Below the pieces are notes generated by a model. That model made no database searches. It saw only the letters and a program-made list of their open reading frames with translations, and was not told the origin of the DNA. 64,000 nt of DNA from Dokdonella fugitiva. GTDB lineage: Bacteria; Pseudomonadota; Gammaproteobacteria; Xanthomonadales; Rhodanobacteraceae. This document shows, piece after piece, positions 31,048 through 40,601 of this stretch (within the stretch, counting starts at the first letter, position 1; each line of letters begins with the position of its first letter). Both the position numbers and the translations under genes were made by a program. The stretch covers positions 186,001-250,000 of the forward strand of contig NZ_JACGXL010000006.1 of the NCBI RefSeq assembly GCF_014138265.1, in the 5' to 3' direction.

Positions 31048-32229
31048 ATGCGCAGCCGCTTTCCACGGTGGGCCCTTGCGGCCCTTGTTTCCCTCGCGTC
31101 CGTCGCTTCCGCCGCGCCACCCGCCGGCGGCGGCCGCTTCACGCCGCCGCACGACGAACTCACGCCCGGGCAGCGCGCGCGCATCGATGCCGAACTCGCG
31201 CGCAACGTCGCCGCGCTCGAACGCGACGGCGTGCTCGCGCCGTCGTCGCCGCTGCCGCTGCAGGCGGGCCTGCAGTGGCCCTTGAAGATCACCGCGGGAC
31301 ACGCCGATCCCGCGTACCACGGCATCTCCAACTTCGTCGACCTCGACGGCACGTATCCGAACCATATCCTCGACTGGAACTGTGGCACGCGCACGTACGA
31401 CCTCGACACCGGCTACAACCATGCCGGCATCGACATCTTCCTGTGGCCGTTCTCGTGGCTGCTGATGGACCAGCAGGCGATCGACATCGTCGCCGCCGCG
31501 CCGGGCACGATCATCGGCAAGGTCGACGGCAACGACGACCGCAGTTGCTTCGACCACTATTCCGCCGACTGGAACGCGGTCTACGTGCAACACGGAGACG
31601 GCACGGTCGCGTGGTACGGCCATATGAAGAAGTCGTCGCAGACGAGCAAGCCGATCGGCGCGACCGTCGCGGCCGGCGAATTCCTCGGCAAGGTCGGCAG
31701 CGCGGGCTTTTCGACCGGTCCGCACCTGCATTTCGAGAACCATTCGGGCGTGTCGAACTACACGATCCTCGAGCCGTTCCACGGCGCCTGCAACGCGCCC
31801 GCATCGCTGTGGGCGCAGCAGCGGCCGTACTACGATTCGGCGATCAACAAGCTCGCCACGCACACGGCGCCGCCCGATTTCCACGACCCCAATTGCCCGA
31901 ACCCGATCGACGAGACGCCGAACCTGTCGGACCGCTTCCTCGCCGGTGCGACCGTCTATTTCGCCGCGTACTACCGCGACCAGCTCGGCCCGCAGGCGAC
32001 CACGTTCACGATCGCGCGTCCGAACGGCACGGCCTTCGCGACCTGGACGTTCCGCATGTCCGACGCGACCGCCGATCCGTACTACTCCGCGTCCTACTGG
32101 TACTGGTGGTACACCTTGCCCGCGAACGCGCCGCCCGGCTTGTGGCAGTTCCGCGCGAGCTACCAGGGCGTCGCCTACGAGCACGCGTTCTTCGTCGGCG
32201 ACGTGATCTTCGCCGACGGCTACGACTGA
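31048..32229 (+). CDS. Secreted M23 (LytM-type) metallopeptidase ending VIFADGYD
   Basis: A 393-residue exported protein. The ATG at 31048 has AAGGAG eight bases upstream, deciding it over an upstream Met. A signal peptide (RWALAALVSLASVASA) is followed by a pro-region, then the M23 core: YNHAGIDIF gives His125 and Asp129, and GPHLHFEN gives His226-Leu-His228, the usual Zn ligands and catalytic His. GTVAWYGHMKKSSQ and GEFLGKVGSAGFSTG fit the fold. A C-terminal beta domain (about 290-393) follows. It likely cuts peptidoglycan cross-links or elastin-like proteins outside the cell. The end GDVIFADGYD is a Tyr variant of the FxDGFD tail. Confidence 0.92.
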   Translation: MRSRFPRWALAALVSLASVASAAPPAGGGRFTPPHDELTPGQRARIDAELARNVAALERDGVLAPSSPLPLQAGLQWPLKITAGHADPAYHGISNFVDLDGTYPNHILDWNCGTRTYDLDTGYNHAGIDIFLWPFSWLLMDQQAIDIVAAAPGTIIGKVDGNDDRSCFDHYSADWNAVYVQHGDGTVAWYGHMKKSSQTSKPIGATVAAGEFLGKVGSAGFSTGPHLHFENHSGVSNYTILEPFHGACNAPASLWAQQRPYYDSAINKLATHTAPPDFHDPNCPNPIDETPNLSDRFLAGATVYFAAYYRDQLGPQATTFTIARPNGTAFATWTFRMSDATADPYYSASYWYWWYTLPANAPPGLWQFRASYQGVAYEHAFFVGDVIFADGYD

Positions 32230-32578
32230 GCGGAACGCGAACCGCGTCACGGGACGCCCGTGACCGGCATCGCGAAACCGACGATCGTCGACGCGCGAAG
32301 ACACTTTCGGCCCCGGATTTACGTTGAAATCTTCAGGGCCGATCGCTTCCGCGCGATCGGGCCCTGGCGCGAACGTCGGCGCGGCCCGGGAGGGGCCGGC
32401 GGCGCACGCGACGATCACGGCATCCGGTGCGCGCGGCGGCAGAGAGTCTCCCTACCGCAACTGGCGGCGCGCGCGCCGGCTCTGCTGCGGACGCCTGCAC
32501 GCGATTGCGCACGCAGCGCAACATCCGCGCGCCGCGGCGCGGTACGCTCGTCGCACCGTCCGCGCCGGAGCTGCATCG
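32230..32578. other. Gap before the CocE-type hydrolase gene
   Basis: A 349-base stretch without a gene I can support. It holds one AT-richer patch (about 32300-32335, GGATTTACGTTGAAATC) that could carry a promoter, flanked by GGCCC/GGGCC arms, and otherwise very G+C-rich sequence without a clear hairpin or repeat. Confidence 0.4.
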
Positions 32579-34357
32579 ATGCGATTCGCCGTGCTGCTGA
32601 TCCTGTTCGCCTCCCTCGCCGCGCCGGTGCATGCCGAAGACGCAGCGACGCCGCCGTCGATCGACATCCAGCTACGCCTGCGCATCCCGATGCGCGACGG
32701 CGTGCGCCTGAACGCGAACCTGTACCGGCCGCACGCGCAGGAAGCGCCGCTGCCGGTGATCTTCTGCCTCAACCCCTACATCGCCGACCTGGTGCAGCCG
32801 ATCGGCAGCTACTTCGCGCAGCACGGCTATGTGTTCGTCGCGGTCGATTCGCGCGGGCGCAACGGCTCGGAAGGCGAATTCCGCTCGTGGACGCACGAGG
32901 GCCGCGACGGCTACGACGTGGTCGAATGGCTCGCGAAGCAACCCTGGTCGAACGGCAAGGTCGGGGCGTGGGGCGGCTCCTACCTCGGCTTCACGCAGTG
33001 GTCGACCGTGAAGGAGCGGCCGCCGCACCTGCTCACGATCGTGCCGACCGCGTCGGTGCGACCCGGCCTCGACTTCCCGTCCGCCGGCGGCATCCACTAC
33101 AGCTACGACACGCAGTGGATCACCTTCGTCAGTGGCGTCGCGCTCAACGAGAAGCTGTTCGGCGACGGCGCCTACTGGCGCGACAAGTTCGGCGAACGCT
33201 ACCTCGACAACGCGCCGTTCCGTTCGCTCGATCGCATCGTCGGCAACCCCTCGCCGATCTTCCAGGAATACCTGCGCCACCCGTCGTTCGACGACTACTG
33301 GCGCGCGCTCGCGCCGAGCGCCGAACAGTACGCGAAGCTCGACCTGCCGATCCTCACGATCACCGGCCACTGGGACGACGACCAGATCGGCGCGATGAGC
33401 TACTACGGCGAGCACATGAAGTACGGCAGCGAGGCTGCGCGCGCCAAGCACTACCTCGTGATCGGCCCGTGGGACCACGTCGGCACGCGACGCCCGCAGA
33501 AGGAACTCGCCGGCCTCAAGTTCGCCGACGCGAGCGTGATCGACATCAAGCAGCTGCACGTCGACTGGTACGACTGGGTGCTCAAGGGAGGCGCGCGGCC
33601 GAAGTTTCTCGAACAGCGCGTCGCGTACTACGTGACCGGCGAGGAGAAATGGAAGTACGCCGCACGCCTCGAGGACGTGGCGAACGAACGACGCAGCTAC
33701 TTCCTCGGTTCGGACGGCCATGCCGGAGACGTGTTCCATTCCGGCACGCTCGCAGCGAGCGCGCCGGCCGAGGCGGCGCCGGACGGCTACGTGTACGACC
33801 CGCTCGACCTGCGCCCGGGCAAGGTCGAACTCGCGCGCGGCGACGTCGACAACGGCCTCGTCGACCAGACCGACGCCTTCGATCTCTACGGCGCCGGCGT
33901 CGTCTACCACAGCGAGCCATTCGCCGACGCGGTCGAGCTCAGCGGCGCGCCGAAGGCGTCGCTGTGGCTCGCGCTCGATGCGCCGGATACCGACTTCCAG
34001 GTGTTCCTGCAGGAAGTGCGCGCCGACGGCACGGCGGTATTCCTGTCCGGCTCGATGCTGCGCGCGCGCTATCGCGAATCGCTGTCGCATCCGCGACCCG
34101 TCGTGCCGGGCGCGGTGCAGCGCTACGACTTCGACCGGATGACGTTCGTCTCGCGCCGGCTCGCCAAGGGCAGCCGCCTGCGCTTCGTGCTGCGCGCGGT
34201 CAACAGCATCCAGTTCGAGAAGAACTACAACAGCGGCGGCGACGTCGCCGACGAGACCGCCGCGAACGCGCGCACGGTGCACGTGCGCGTCTACCACGAC
34301 GCGGCGCACCCGAGCGCGCTCGAAGTGCCGCTCGTGATCGCGCCCGCGCGCGGCTGA
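32579..34357 (+). CDS. Exported CocE/NonD family hydrolase
   Basis: A 592-residue protein with a signal peptide (MRFAVLLILFASLAAPVHA). The alpha/beta-hydrolase part shows IPMRDGVRLNANLYRP at the start, VAVDSRGRNGSEGEF and the nucleophile GAWGGSYLGF (Ser134). The Asp is in TGHWDDDQIGAM and the His in IGPWDHVGTRRP. The C-terminal jelly-roll (about 390-592) is the X-Pro dipeptidyl-peptidase C-terminal domain typical of this family. Known relatives are cocaine esterase, glutaryl-7-ACA acylase and X-Pro dipeptidyl peptidases. The enzyme probably hydrolyses acyl esters or amides in the periplasm, with unknown substrate. It converges on the his operon with only 13 bases between stop codons. Confidence 0.92.
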   Translation: MRFAVLLILFASLAAPVHAEDAATPPSIDIQLRLRIPMRDGVRLNANLYRPHAQEAPLPVIFCLNPYIADLVQPIGSYFAQHGYVFVAVDSRGRNGSEGEFRSWTHEGRDGYDVVEWLAKQPWSNGKVGAWGGSYLGFTQWSTVKERPPHLLTIVPTASVRPGLDFPSAGGIHYSYDTQWITFVSGVALNEKLFGDGAYWRDKFGERYLDNAPFRSLDRIVGNPSPIFQEYLRHPSFDDYWRALAPSAEQYAKLDLPILTITGHWDDDQIGAMSYYGEHMKYGSEAARAKHYLVIGPWDHVGTRRPQKELAGLKFADASVIDIKQLHVDWYDWVLKGGARPKFLEQRVAYYVTGEEKWKYAARLEDVANERRSYFLGSDGHAGDVFHSGTLAASAPAEAAPDGYVYDPLDLRPGKVELARGDVDNGLVDQTDAFDLYGAGVVYHSEPFADAVELSGAPKASLWLALDAPDTDFQVFLQEVRADGTAVFLSGSMLRARYRESLSHPRPVVPGAVQRYDFDRMTFVSRRLAKGSRLRFVLRAVNSIQFEKNYNSGGDVADETAANARTVHVRVYHDAAHPSALEVPLVIAPARG

Positions 34358-34370
34358 ACTTGGCGCGCGC

Positions 34371-34991
34371 TCAGCGCGCCGCGTGCCGCCGTGCGAGTTC
34401 GGCGACGACGTCGGCGAACGCGAGGCCGGCGCCGCGCAGCAGCACGAGCAGGTGGAAGACGAGGTCGGCGGCCTCGCCGCGCAGGCCGTCGAGGTCGCCG
34501 GTCGCCGCGGCGAGCGCGACTTCGACGCCTTCCTCGCCGACCTTCTGCGCGCGTCGCGCAGGTGCGGCGGCGAGCAGTTTGGCGACGTAGCTCGAGCCCG
34601 GGTCCGCGCTCGCGCGCGCGGCGATCAGCGCTTCGAGCTCGTTCAGCCACGGGTGGGCGCGCGCGGCGCCGTCGAAGCAGCTCGGCGTGCCGCGGTGGCA
34701 GGTTGGCCCTGCCGGCACGGCCTGCGCGAGCAGCGCGTCGCCGTCGCAGTCGGCGGCGAGCGAGACGAGCGCGAGCACGTGTCCGGAGCGCTCGCCCTTG
34801 CGCCACAGGCGCTGCTTCGAACGCGACCAGAAGTGCACCTCGCCGGTCGCGAGCGTGCGCTCGAGGGCGTCGCGGTCGGTGTAGCCGAGCATGAGCACGC
34901 GGCCGTCGTGCGCGTGCTGCACGACGACCGGAAGCAGGCCGTCGCCCTTGCTCCAGTCGAGCGCATTTGCGTCGAACGCGACGGTCGTCAT
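34371..34991 (-). CDS. hisIE: Bifunctional phosphoribosyl-AMP cyclohydrolase / phosphoribosyl-ATP pyrophosphatase
   Basis: A 206-residue fused enzyme for steps 2 and 3 of histidine synthesis. The N-terminal HisI part (residues 1-110) has VLMLGYTDRDALERTL, VHFWSRSKQRLWRKGERSGH and the metal-binding ADCDGDALL and GPTCHRGTPSCF. The C-terminal HisE part (about 115-206) has QKVGEEGVEVALAA and EAADLVFHLLVLL. The ATG at 34989-34991 overlaps the hisF stop (ATGA). It is the last gene of the operon, and no terminator with a T-run is seen after it; a G+C-rich hairpin (34362-34380) straddles its stop codon. Confidence 0.97.
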   Translation of the reverse strand: MTTVAFDANALDWSKGDGLLPVVVQHAHDGRVLMLGYTDRDALERTLATGEVHFWSRSKQRLWRKGERSGHVLALVSLAADCDGDALLAQAVPAGPTCHRGTPSCFDGAARAHPWLNELEALIAARASADPGSSYVAKLLAAAPARRAQKVGEEGVEVALAAATGDLDGLRGEAADLVFHLLVLLRGAGLAFADVVAELARRHAAR

Positions 34992-35764
34992 GGCCGCACC
35001 ACGATGCCGCGCGCGGCGAGGTAGCGCTTGAGTTCGCCGATGCGGATCTCGCCGGCGTGGAACACGCTCGCGGCGAGCGCGGCGTCGACGGCGCAGTGTT
35101 CGAACACGTTGGCGAAGTGCTCGACCGCGCCGGCGCCGCCGGAGGCGACGAGCGGCAGGTCCGTCGCCGCGCGCGTCGCGTCGAGCAGCGCGTGCGCGTA
35201 GCCCGCGCGCACGCCGTCGTTGCGGATCGCGTTGAGCACGATCTCGCCCGCGCCGCGGTGGTCGACTTCGCGCACCCAGGCGAGCAGGTCGCGGCCGCTG
35301 TCGCTCGCCTGTTCGGGCTTGCCGCTGTCGGCGACGACGCGCCAGGCGCCATGGTCGTCGGCCTGCGCGTCGACGTCGATGCCGACGACGACGCACTGGC
35401 TGCCGAAACGCGCCGCGAGGTCGTCGACGAGCGCGGGCCGCGCGAGCGCGGGACTGTTGACCGATACCTTGTCCGCGCCGGCGGCGAGCACCGCTTCGGC
35501 GTCGGCGACCGAGCGGATGCCGCCGGCGACGCAGAACGGGATGTCGAGTTCGCGCGCGACGCGTTCGACCCAGGCGACGTCGACGCGGCGTCGTTCCGGG
35601 CTCGCGGTGATGTCGTAGAACACGAGCTCGTCCGCGCCGTCGGCGGCGTAGCGGCGCGCGAGCTCGACGATGTCGCCGACGACGCGATGGTCGCGGAAGC
35701 GCACGCCCTTGACGACTACGCCGTCGGCGACGTCGAGGCAGGGAATCAGGCGGCGCGCGAGCAC
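34988..35764 (-). CDS. hisF: Imidazole glycerol phosphate synthase cyclase subunit
   Basis: A 258-residue TIM-barrel enzyme that, with HisH, makes imidazole-glycerol phosphate and AICAR. The start is the GTG at 35762-35764, giving VLARRLIPCLDVADGVVVKG, which aligns with the family start MLAKRIIPCLDV. It overlaps the end of hisA by 19 bases. The catalytic Asp are in PCLDVADG and VVGIDVDAQ/NAIRNDGVRAGYA. Phosphate loops are FCVAGGIRS and PLVASGGAGA. A start further upstream would only add sequence overlapping hisA. Confidence 0.97.
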   Translation of the reverse strand: MLARRLIPCLDVADGVVVKGVRFRDHRVVGDIVELARRYAADGADELVFYDITASPERRRVDVAWVERVARELDIPFCVAGGIRSVADAEAVLAAGADKVSVNSPALARPALVDDLAARFGSQCVVVGIDVDAQADDHGAWRVVADSGKPEQASDSGRDLLAWVREVDHRGAGEIVLNAIRNDGVRAGYAHALLDATRAATDLPLVASGGAGAVEHFANVFEHCAVDAALAASVFHAGEIRIGELKRYLAARGIVVRP

Positions 35765-36477
35765 AGGGCCTCCAGCGGCAGGCTGCCTTCGAGCAGCGCG
35801 GTGCCGGCGACGCACGCGGCGACGCCGGTACCGCGCAGCGCGGCGACATCGGCGAGGTCGCGCACGCCGCCGGAGGCGATCCACGCGAACGACGGCCAGC
35901 GCGCGGCGAGCAGGCGATACAGGGCGAGGTTCGGCCCCGCTGCCATGCCGTCGTGCGCGACGTCGGTGCTCAGCACGTGGCGCAGGCCGGCATCGGCGAA
36001 GCGTTGCAGCAACGCGGCGTAGTCACCGTCGTCGGTCGACTGCCACGCGTCGACCGCCGGGCGCCAGCGGCCGTCCTCGCCGAGGCGCAGGTCCATCGCG
36101 AGGCAGAGGCGCTCGGCGCCGAACCCGCGCAGCCAGTCGGCGAATGCATCGGGCGCGCGCACGGCGACGCTGCCGACGACGACGCGCTCGACACCGGCGT
36201 CGAGCAGGCGTTGCACGTCGTCGCGCGTACGCACGCCGCCACCGGCCTGCACGCGCAGCGCGCTGCCGGCGACGCGCGCGATCGACGCGAGCTGCAACGG
36301 CTGCGCCGCGCGTGCACCGTCGAGGTCGACGAGGTGCAGCCAATCGGCACCCGCGCGTGCGTAGCGCGTGGCGAGCTCGAGCGGATCGTGCGCGAACGTG
36401 CGCGCCTGCGCGAAGTCGCCCTGGCGCAGGCGCACGACGCGGCCGTCACGCAGGTCGATCGCGGGAATGATCTTCAT
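35746..36477 (-). CDS. hisA: Phosphoribosylformimino-5-aminoimidazole carboxamide ribotide isomerase
   Basis: A 243-residue (beta-alpha)8 isomerase for the fourth step of the pathway. The N-terminus MKIIPAIDLRDGRVVRLRQGD holds the first catalytic Asp (Asp8), and LSTDVAHDGMAAGPNL holds the second region. VQAGGGVRTRDDVQ and WIASGGVRDLADVAAL are the two phosphate-binding loops. The ATG at 36475-36477 overlaps the hisH stop (ATGA), and the 3' end overlaps hisF by 19 bases. The length is normal for the family. Confidence 0.97.
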   Translation of the reverse strand: MKIIPAIDLRDGRVVRLRQGDFAQARTFAHDPLELATRYARAGADWLHLVDLDGARAAQPLQLASIARVAGSALRVQAGGGVRTRDDVQRLLDAGVERVVVGSVAVRAPDAFADWLRGFGAERLCLAMDLRLGEDGRWRPAVDAWQSTDDGDYAALLQRFADAGLRHVLSTDVAHDGMAAGPNLALYRLLAARWPSFAWIASGGVRDLADVAALRGTGVAACVAGTALLEGSLPLEALCSRAA

Positions 36478-37067
36478 AGCGCGAAGAAGTTGGCGAGCAG
36501 GCGGCGACCGGCCGCGGCGGATTTCTCGGGGTGGAACTGCGTGCCGTGGACGTGGCCGCGCGCGACCACCGCGGCGAACGGCGCGCCGTGCTCGGCGGCG
36601 GCGAGCGTCGCGCCGTCGTCGTCCGCGGCGTAGCCGTGCACGAAGTAGAACCAGTCGTCGCGACCGATGTCGCGCAGCAGCGGATGGTCGGCCATGCGTG
36701 GCGCGAGCGTGTTCCAGCCCATGTGCGGCCAGCGCGGCGCAGCGGGCAGGCGCCGCACGCGCCCGCGCAGCAGCCCGAGGCCGTCGACGTCGCCTTCGGC
36801 GGAGTGCTCGTAGAGCAGCTGCATGCCGAGGCAGACGCCGAGCAGGGGCCGGCGCAGTTCGCGCAACGCACGGTCGAGCCCGCGCGCGCGCAGGGCGCCC
36901 ATCGCCTGCGCCGCGGCGCCGACACCGGGCAGGATCACGTGCGTCGCGTCGGCGATGCGCGCGGGGTCGTCCGACAGGTGTGCGTCGACGCCGATACGCC
37001 GGCACGCTTCACACAAGGAGCCGTAGTTGGCGCCGCCCGCGGCGACGATGAGCGCGCGCACGTTCAT
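36474..37067 (-). CDS. hisH: Imidazole glycerol phosphate synthase glutaminase subunit
   Basis: A 197-residue class I glutamine amidotransferase that supplies ammonia to HisF. GVCLGMQLLYEHSAEGDVDG has the nucleophile Cys, and HVHGTQFHPEKSAAAG has the His and Glu of the triad. The early segment ANYGSLCEACRRIG and VILPGVGAAAQAM are family-typical. The ATG at 37065-37067 overlaps the hisB stop (ATGA). The spacing in the operon supports one-to-one production with HisF. Confidence 0.97.
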   Translation of the reverse strand: MNVRALIVAAGGANYGSLCEACRRIGVDAHLSDDPARIADATHVILPGVGAAAQAMGALRARGLDRALRELRRPLLGVCLGMQLLYEHSAEGDVDGLGLLRGRVRRLPAAPRWPHMGWNTLAPRMADHPLLRDIGRDDWFYFVHGYAADDDGATLAAAEHGAPFAAVVARGHVHGTQFHPEKSAAAGRRLLANFFAL

Positions 37068-38188
37068 GCGGCCGCGCCCGCGAGCACGCCCTTGCTGCTC
37101 GGCACGGCGACGCCGCCGTCGCGCCGGACCGCCTGCCGCAGCGCGCGGCCGACCACCTTGAAGCACGCCTCGACCATGTGGTGCGCATCGTCGCCGCGCA
37201 CGGCCAGGTGCAGGTTCGCGCCGAGCGCGTCGGCGAGGCTGCGGAAGAAATGCGGCACGAGCGCACACGGCAGAGTGCCGATGCGCTCGGCCGGGAACGC
37301 GCCTTCGAACGCGAAGTACGGGCGGCCGGACAGGTCGAGCGCGGCGTGCGCGAGCGCATCGTCCATCGGCACGACGAAGCCGAGCGCGCGCTGCAGCGGC
37401 AAGTCCTCCGGCGCGTGGCCGTAGCGGCCGATGCCGCGGCGCTCGCCGAGCGCTTCGCGCAGCGCCTGGCCGAGCGCGAGCGCGCAGTCCTCGACCGTGT
37501 GGTGCTCGTCGACGCCGAGGTCGCCGTCGCAGTGCAGGCGCAGCGCGAAACCGCCGTGCACGCCGAGCTGTTCGATCATGTGGTCGAGGAAGCCGATGCC
37601 GCTGTGCACGGCGGGCCGCGCGGTGTCGTCGAGGTCGACCTCGACCGCGATGCGCGTCTCGCGCGTCGCGCGCTCGATGCGCGCGACGCGCGGCGCGTCG
37701 AGCAGAGTCGCGGCGATCGCGGCCCAGCCGGCGTCGCCGCCGATGCGCAGCCCGCGCACGCCGATGTTGCGCGCGAACTCGAGGTCGCTGTCGCGGTCGC
37801 CGATCACCGCGCTGCGCGCGCGGTCGAGCACGCCGTGGCCGAGGTAGTGGCGCACGAGCCCGAGGCCGGGCTTGCGCGTCGGCGCGTGCTCGTGCGCGAA
37901 GCTGCGGTCGACCAGCACTTCACGGAACACGACGCCTTCGCCCGCGAGGATCTCCAGCAGCAGGCGCTGCGGCCCGAGGAACGTTTCCTCGGGGAAGCTC
38001 GCGGTGCCGAGGCCGTCCTGGTTGGTGACCATGACGAGCTCGTAGCCGGCGTCGACGAGCTGGCGCAGCGCGCCGATCGCACCCGGCAGCAGGCGGAACT
38101 TCTCGTAGCGGTCGATCTGCTCGTCCGCCGGCTCCTCGATGAGCGTGCCGTCGCGATCGACGAACAGGATCTTCGCGGGCGCGCTCAT
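37064..38188 (-). CDS. hisB: Bifunctional histidinol-phosphatase / imidazoleglycerol-phosphate dehydratase
   Basis: A 374-residue fused enzyme, as in enterobacteria and xanthomonads. Residues 1-165 are a HAD phosphatase with FVDRDGTLIEEP (nucleophile Asp and acid Asp), VMVTNQDGLGT and SAVIGDRDSDLEFARN. Residues about 175-374 are the dehydratase with VHSGIGFLDHMIEQL, VDEHHTVEDCALALG and AHHMVEACFKVVGRAL, the two His-rich Mn-binding motifs. The ATG at 38186-38188 overlaps the hisC stop (ATGA). Confidence 0.97.
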   Translation of the reverse strand: MSAPAKILFVDRDGTLIEEPADEQIDRYEKFRLLPGAIGALRQLVDAGYELVMVTNQDGLGTASFPEETFLGPQRLLLEILAGEGVVFREVLVDRSFAHEHAPTRKPGLGLVRHYLGHGVLDRARSAVIGDRDSDLEFARNIGVRGLRIGGDAGWAAIAATLLDAPRVARIERATRETRIAVEVDLDDTARPAVHSGIGFLDHMIEQLGVHGGFALRLHCDGDLGVDEHHTVEDCALALGQALREALGERRGIGRYGHAPEDLPLQRALGFVVPMDDALAHAALDLSGRPYFAFEGAFPAERIGTLPCALVPHFFRSLADALGANLHLAVRGDDAHHMVEACFKVVGRALRQAVRRDGGVAVPSSKGVLAGAAA

Positions 38189-39258
38189 CGGCGTGCTCCG
38201 CCGAGCGCGGCGAGCAGCGCGTCGTTCTCGTCCGGGCGCCCGATCGTGATGCGCAGGCAGTTCGCGAGCCCGGGCTGCGTCGAGAAGTCGCGCACGAGGA
38301 TGCCCGCGCCGAGCAGGCGCGCGAATGCGGCGCGCGCATCGGTGAAGCGCGCGAGCACGAAGTTGCCGGCCGACGGCCACACCGTGCGCACGCCGTCGAT
38401 GCCCGCGAGTGCGGCGGCGACGCGTTCGCGCTCGGCGACGAGCGTGGCGATGCGTGCGTGCGTGCGCGCGAGCGCGGCGGGTTCGAGCGCGGCCGACGCG
38501 GCGTGCACGCTGCCGATCGGCAGCGGATACGGCGCGGCGATGCGCCCGACCAGATCGATGATCTCCGGCTGCGCGAGCAACGCGCCGACGCGTGCGCCGG
38601 CGAGTGCATGCGCCTTCGACAGCGTGCGCAGCACGGCGACGTTCGGCTGCCGCGCGAGCAGCGCGCTCGCGCTGGCGACGCCGGCGAACTCGACGTAGGC
38701 CTCGTCGACGAGCAGCAGCGCGCGGCCGTCGAGCGCGCGCGCGAGCCGTTCGAGCGCGTCGCCGTGGTAGAGCGTTCCGCTCGGGTTGTTCGGCGAGCAG
38801 ACGATCACGAGCTTGGTGTCGTCGTCGGCGAGCGCGAGCAGGCGGTCCGCGTCGAGCGCGAAGCCGTCGTCGGCGGACAGGGCGAGCGTGCGGAACGCCG
38901 CGCCCTGCAACGCGGCGCCGACGCGGTACATGCCGAAGGTCGGTGCGAACGCGACGACGTTGTCGCGCCCGGCGCGGCAGAACGCGCGCAGCAGCAGGTC
39001 GATCGCCTCGTCGCTGCCGCGGCCGAGCCAGAGCGCGGCGGGATCGACGCCGTACAGCGCCGCGAGCCGCGCGCGCAACGCATCCGGTTGTGGTTGCGGG
39101 TAGCGGTTGAGGCCGGCATCGGCGAAGCCGTCGTCGGCGATGTCCCACGGCGACTCGTTCGCGTCGAGCCGCACGCGCGCGTCGAAGCCGGCGCGCCGCG
39201 CCGACGCGTACGGTGCGAACGCGACGAGTTCGGGTCGAGCCCGTTCGAGCATGCTCAT
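38185..39258 (-). CDS. hisC: Histidinol-phosphate aminotransferase
   Basis: A 357-residue fold-type I PLP aminotransferase. [10 protein letters not shown] at the start, [27 protein letters not shown] and the PLP-lysine segment [19 protein letters not shown] are all in order, followed by the Arg-containing [13 protein letters not shown] and [13 protein letters not shown] at the C-terminus. The ATG at 39256-39258 overlaps the hisD stop (ATGA) and is preferred to the next Met two codons in. The protein converts imidazole-acetol phosphate to histidinol phosphate. Confidence 0.97.
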   Translation of the reverse strand: MSMLERARPELVAFAPYASARRAGFDARVRLDANESPWDIADDGFADAGLNRYPQPQPDALRARLAALYGVDPAALWLGRGSDEAIDLLLRAFCRAGRDNVVAFAPTFGMYRVGAALQGAAFRTLALSADDGFALDADRLLALADDDTKLVIVCSPNNPSGTLYHGDALERLARALDGRALLLVDEAYVEFAGVASASALLARQPNVAVLRTLSKAHALAGARVGALLAQPEIIDLVGRIAAPYPLPIGSVHAASAALEPAALARTHARIATLVAERERVAAALAGIDGVRTVWPSAGNFVLARFTDARAAFARLLGAGILVRDFSTQPGLANCLRITIGRPDENDALLAALGGARR

Positions 39259-40601
39259 GCATCGCCTCCCGCGGCGAGCGCGACGCTGCCGCGGTCGAGC
39301 GCGGCGAGGCGCAGGTCGACCGCGCGCGCGTGCGCCTCGAGCGCTTCGGCGCGCGCGAGCCGCGCGGCGTCGGGGCCGATCGCGCGCAGGCCTGCGCTCG
39401 ACGCCTCCTGCACGTAGACGCGGCGCAGGAAGCTCTCGACGCCGACGCCGCTGAACGCACGCGCGAAACCGAGCGTCGGCAGCACGTGGTTCGGTCCCGC
39501 GCAGTAGTCGCCGAGCGTTTCCGGCGACCAGCCGCCGAGGAAGATGCTGCCGGCATTGGCGATCATCGGCAGCAGCGCGCGCGCGTCGCGCGTGTTCACG
39601 ATGAGGTGTTCGGGCGCGTAGCGCTCCGCGATCTCGATCGCGCAGTCGAGGTCGGGCACGCGGATCAGGCGCGCGTGCGCGAGCGCGGCACGCGCGATCG
39701 ACGCGCGCGGCAGGGTCGCGAGCTGCGTTTCGAGTGCGCGCACGACCGCATCGAGCAGGTGCTGGCTCGGACTCGCGAGCAGCACCTGCGAATCGGCGCC
39801 GTGTTCGGCCTGGGCGAGCAGGTCGGCGGCGACGAACGTGGGATCGGCCGAGTCGTCGGCGATCACGAGCACCTCGGACGGACCGGCCGGCATGTCGATC
39901 GCCGCGCCGTCCGGATCGGCCGCGACTTCGAGCTTGGCGGTCGTGACCCAGCCGTTGCCGGGACCGAACAGCTTCGCGCAGCGCGGTACCGATTCGGTGC
40001 CGTAGGCGAGCGCGGCGATCGCCTGTGCGCCGCCGAGCTTGAACACGCGCCCGATGCCGCACAGGCGCGCAGCGACGAGGATCGCCGGATCGGCGGTTCC
40101 GTCCGCCCGCGGCGGCGTCGCGAGCAGGATCTCGCCGCAGCCGGCGACGCGCGCGGGCACGCCGAGCATCCACACCGTCGACGGCAGCGGCGCGCTGCCG
40201 GCCGGCGCGTACAGGCCGACGCGGCCGATCGGTCGCAGCAGCTGTTCGCAGCGCACGCCGGGTGCGGTGTCGAGCGCGAACGGCTGCGGTTTCTGCGGCG
40301 CGTGGAATGCCTCGACGCGCGCGATCGCGCGCCGCATCGCCGCGCGCACGCCGGTATCGACCGCGCGTTCGGCCGCGGCGAACTCGTCGGCGCCGACTTC
40401 GAACGTCGCCAGTTCGCAGCGGTCCAGGCGCATGCCGATCTCGCGCAGCGCCGCATCGCCGCGCGCGCGCACGGCGGCGATGATCGCGCGCACGTCGGCG
40501 AGCTGGCCGGCGTCGTGCAGGCGCGGCGGTCGTGCCAGGATATTAATGCGTTGGTATGTGTCGAGCGCCGACCAGTCGACGCATCGCGGCAGCGGGTTCA
40601 T
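39255..40601 (-). CDS. hisD: Histidinol dehydrogenase
   Basis: A 448-residue zinc enzyme for the last two steps of the pathway. Landmarks are [64 protein letters not shown] (Zn-ligand region), [12 protein letters not shown] and [13 protein letters not shown]-like (actual [24 protein letters not shown], broken here). The ATG at 40599-40601 overlaps the hisG stop (ATGA). Codons 15-20, encoding YQRINI, are unusually AT-rich and coincide with an operator-like site (40541-40557). Confidence 0.97.
   Translation of the reverse strand: MNPLPRCVDWSALDTYQRINILARPPRLHDAGQLADVRAIIAAVRARGDAALREIGMRLDRCELATFEVGADEFAAAERAVDTGVRAAMRRAIARVEAFHAPQKPQPFALDTAPGVRCEQLLRPIGRVGLYAPAGSAPLPSTVWMLGVPARVAGCGEILLATPPRADGTADPAILVAARLCGIGRVFKLGGAQAIAALAYGTESVPRCAKLFGPGNGWVTTAKLEVAADPDGAAIDMPAGPSEVLVIADDSADPTFVAADLLAQAEHGADSQVLLASPSQHLLDAVVRALETQLATLPRASIARAALAHARLIRVPDLDCAIEIAERYAPEHLIVNTRDARALLPMIANAGSIFLGGWSPETLGDYCAGPNHVLPTLGFARAFSGVGVESFLRRVYVQEASSAGLRAIGPDAARLARAEALEAHARAVDLRLAALDRGSVALAAGGDA
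40541..40557. promoter_or_regulatory. TrpR-type operator-like site inside hisD
   Basis: TATTAATGCGTTGGTAT matches the leader palindrome at 41831-41847 (TATTAGCGCGTTAGTAT) at 14 of 17 positions, in the same orientation. It lies in codons 15-20 of hisD and forces ATT and AAT codons in a gene that otherwise prefers G/C-ending codons. It may be a second site for the TrpR-like regulator, for example for looping or a roadblock. Confidence 0.5.

Noticed and set aside
34362-34380. Terminator of the his operon
   Set aside because: The hairpin GGCGCGC-GCTCA-GCGCGCC lacks a T-run and contains the hisIE stop codon; it may be only a by-product of G+C-rich sequence.
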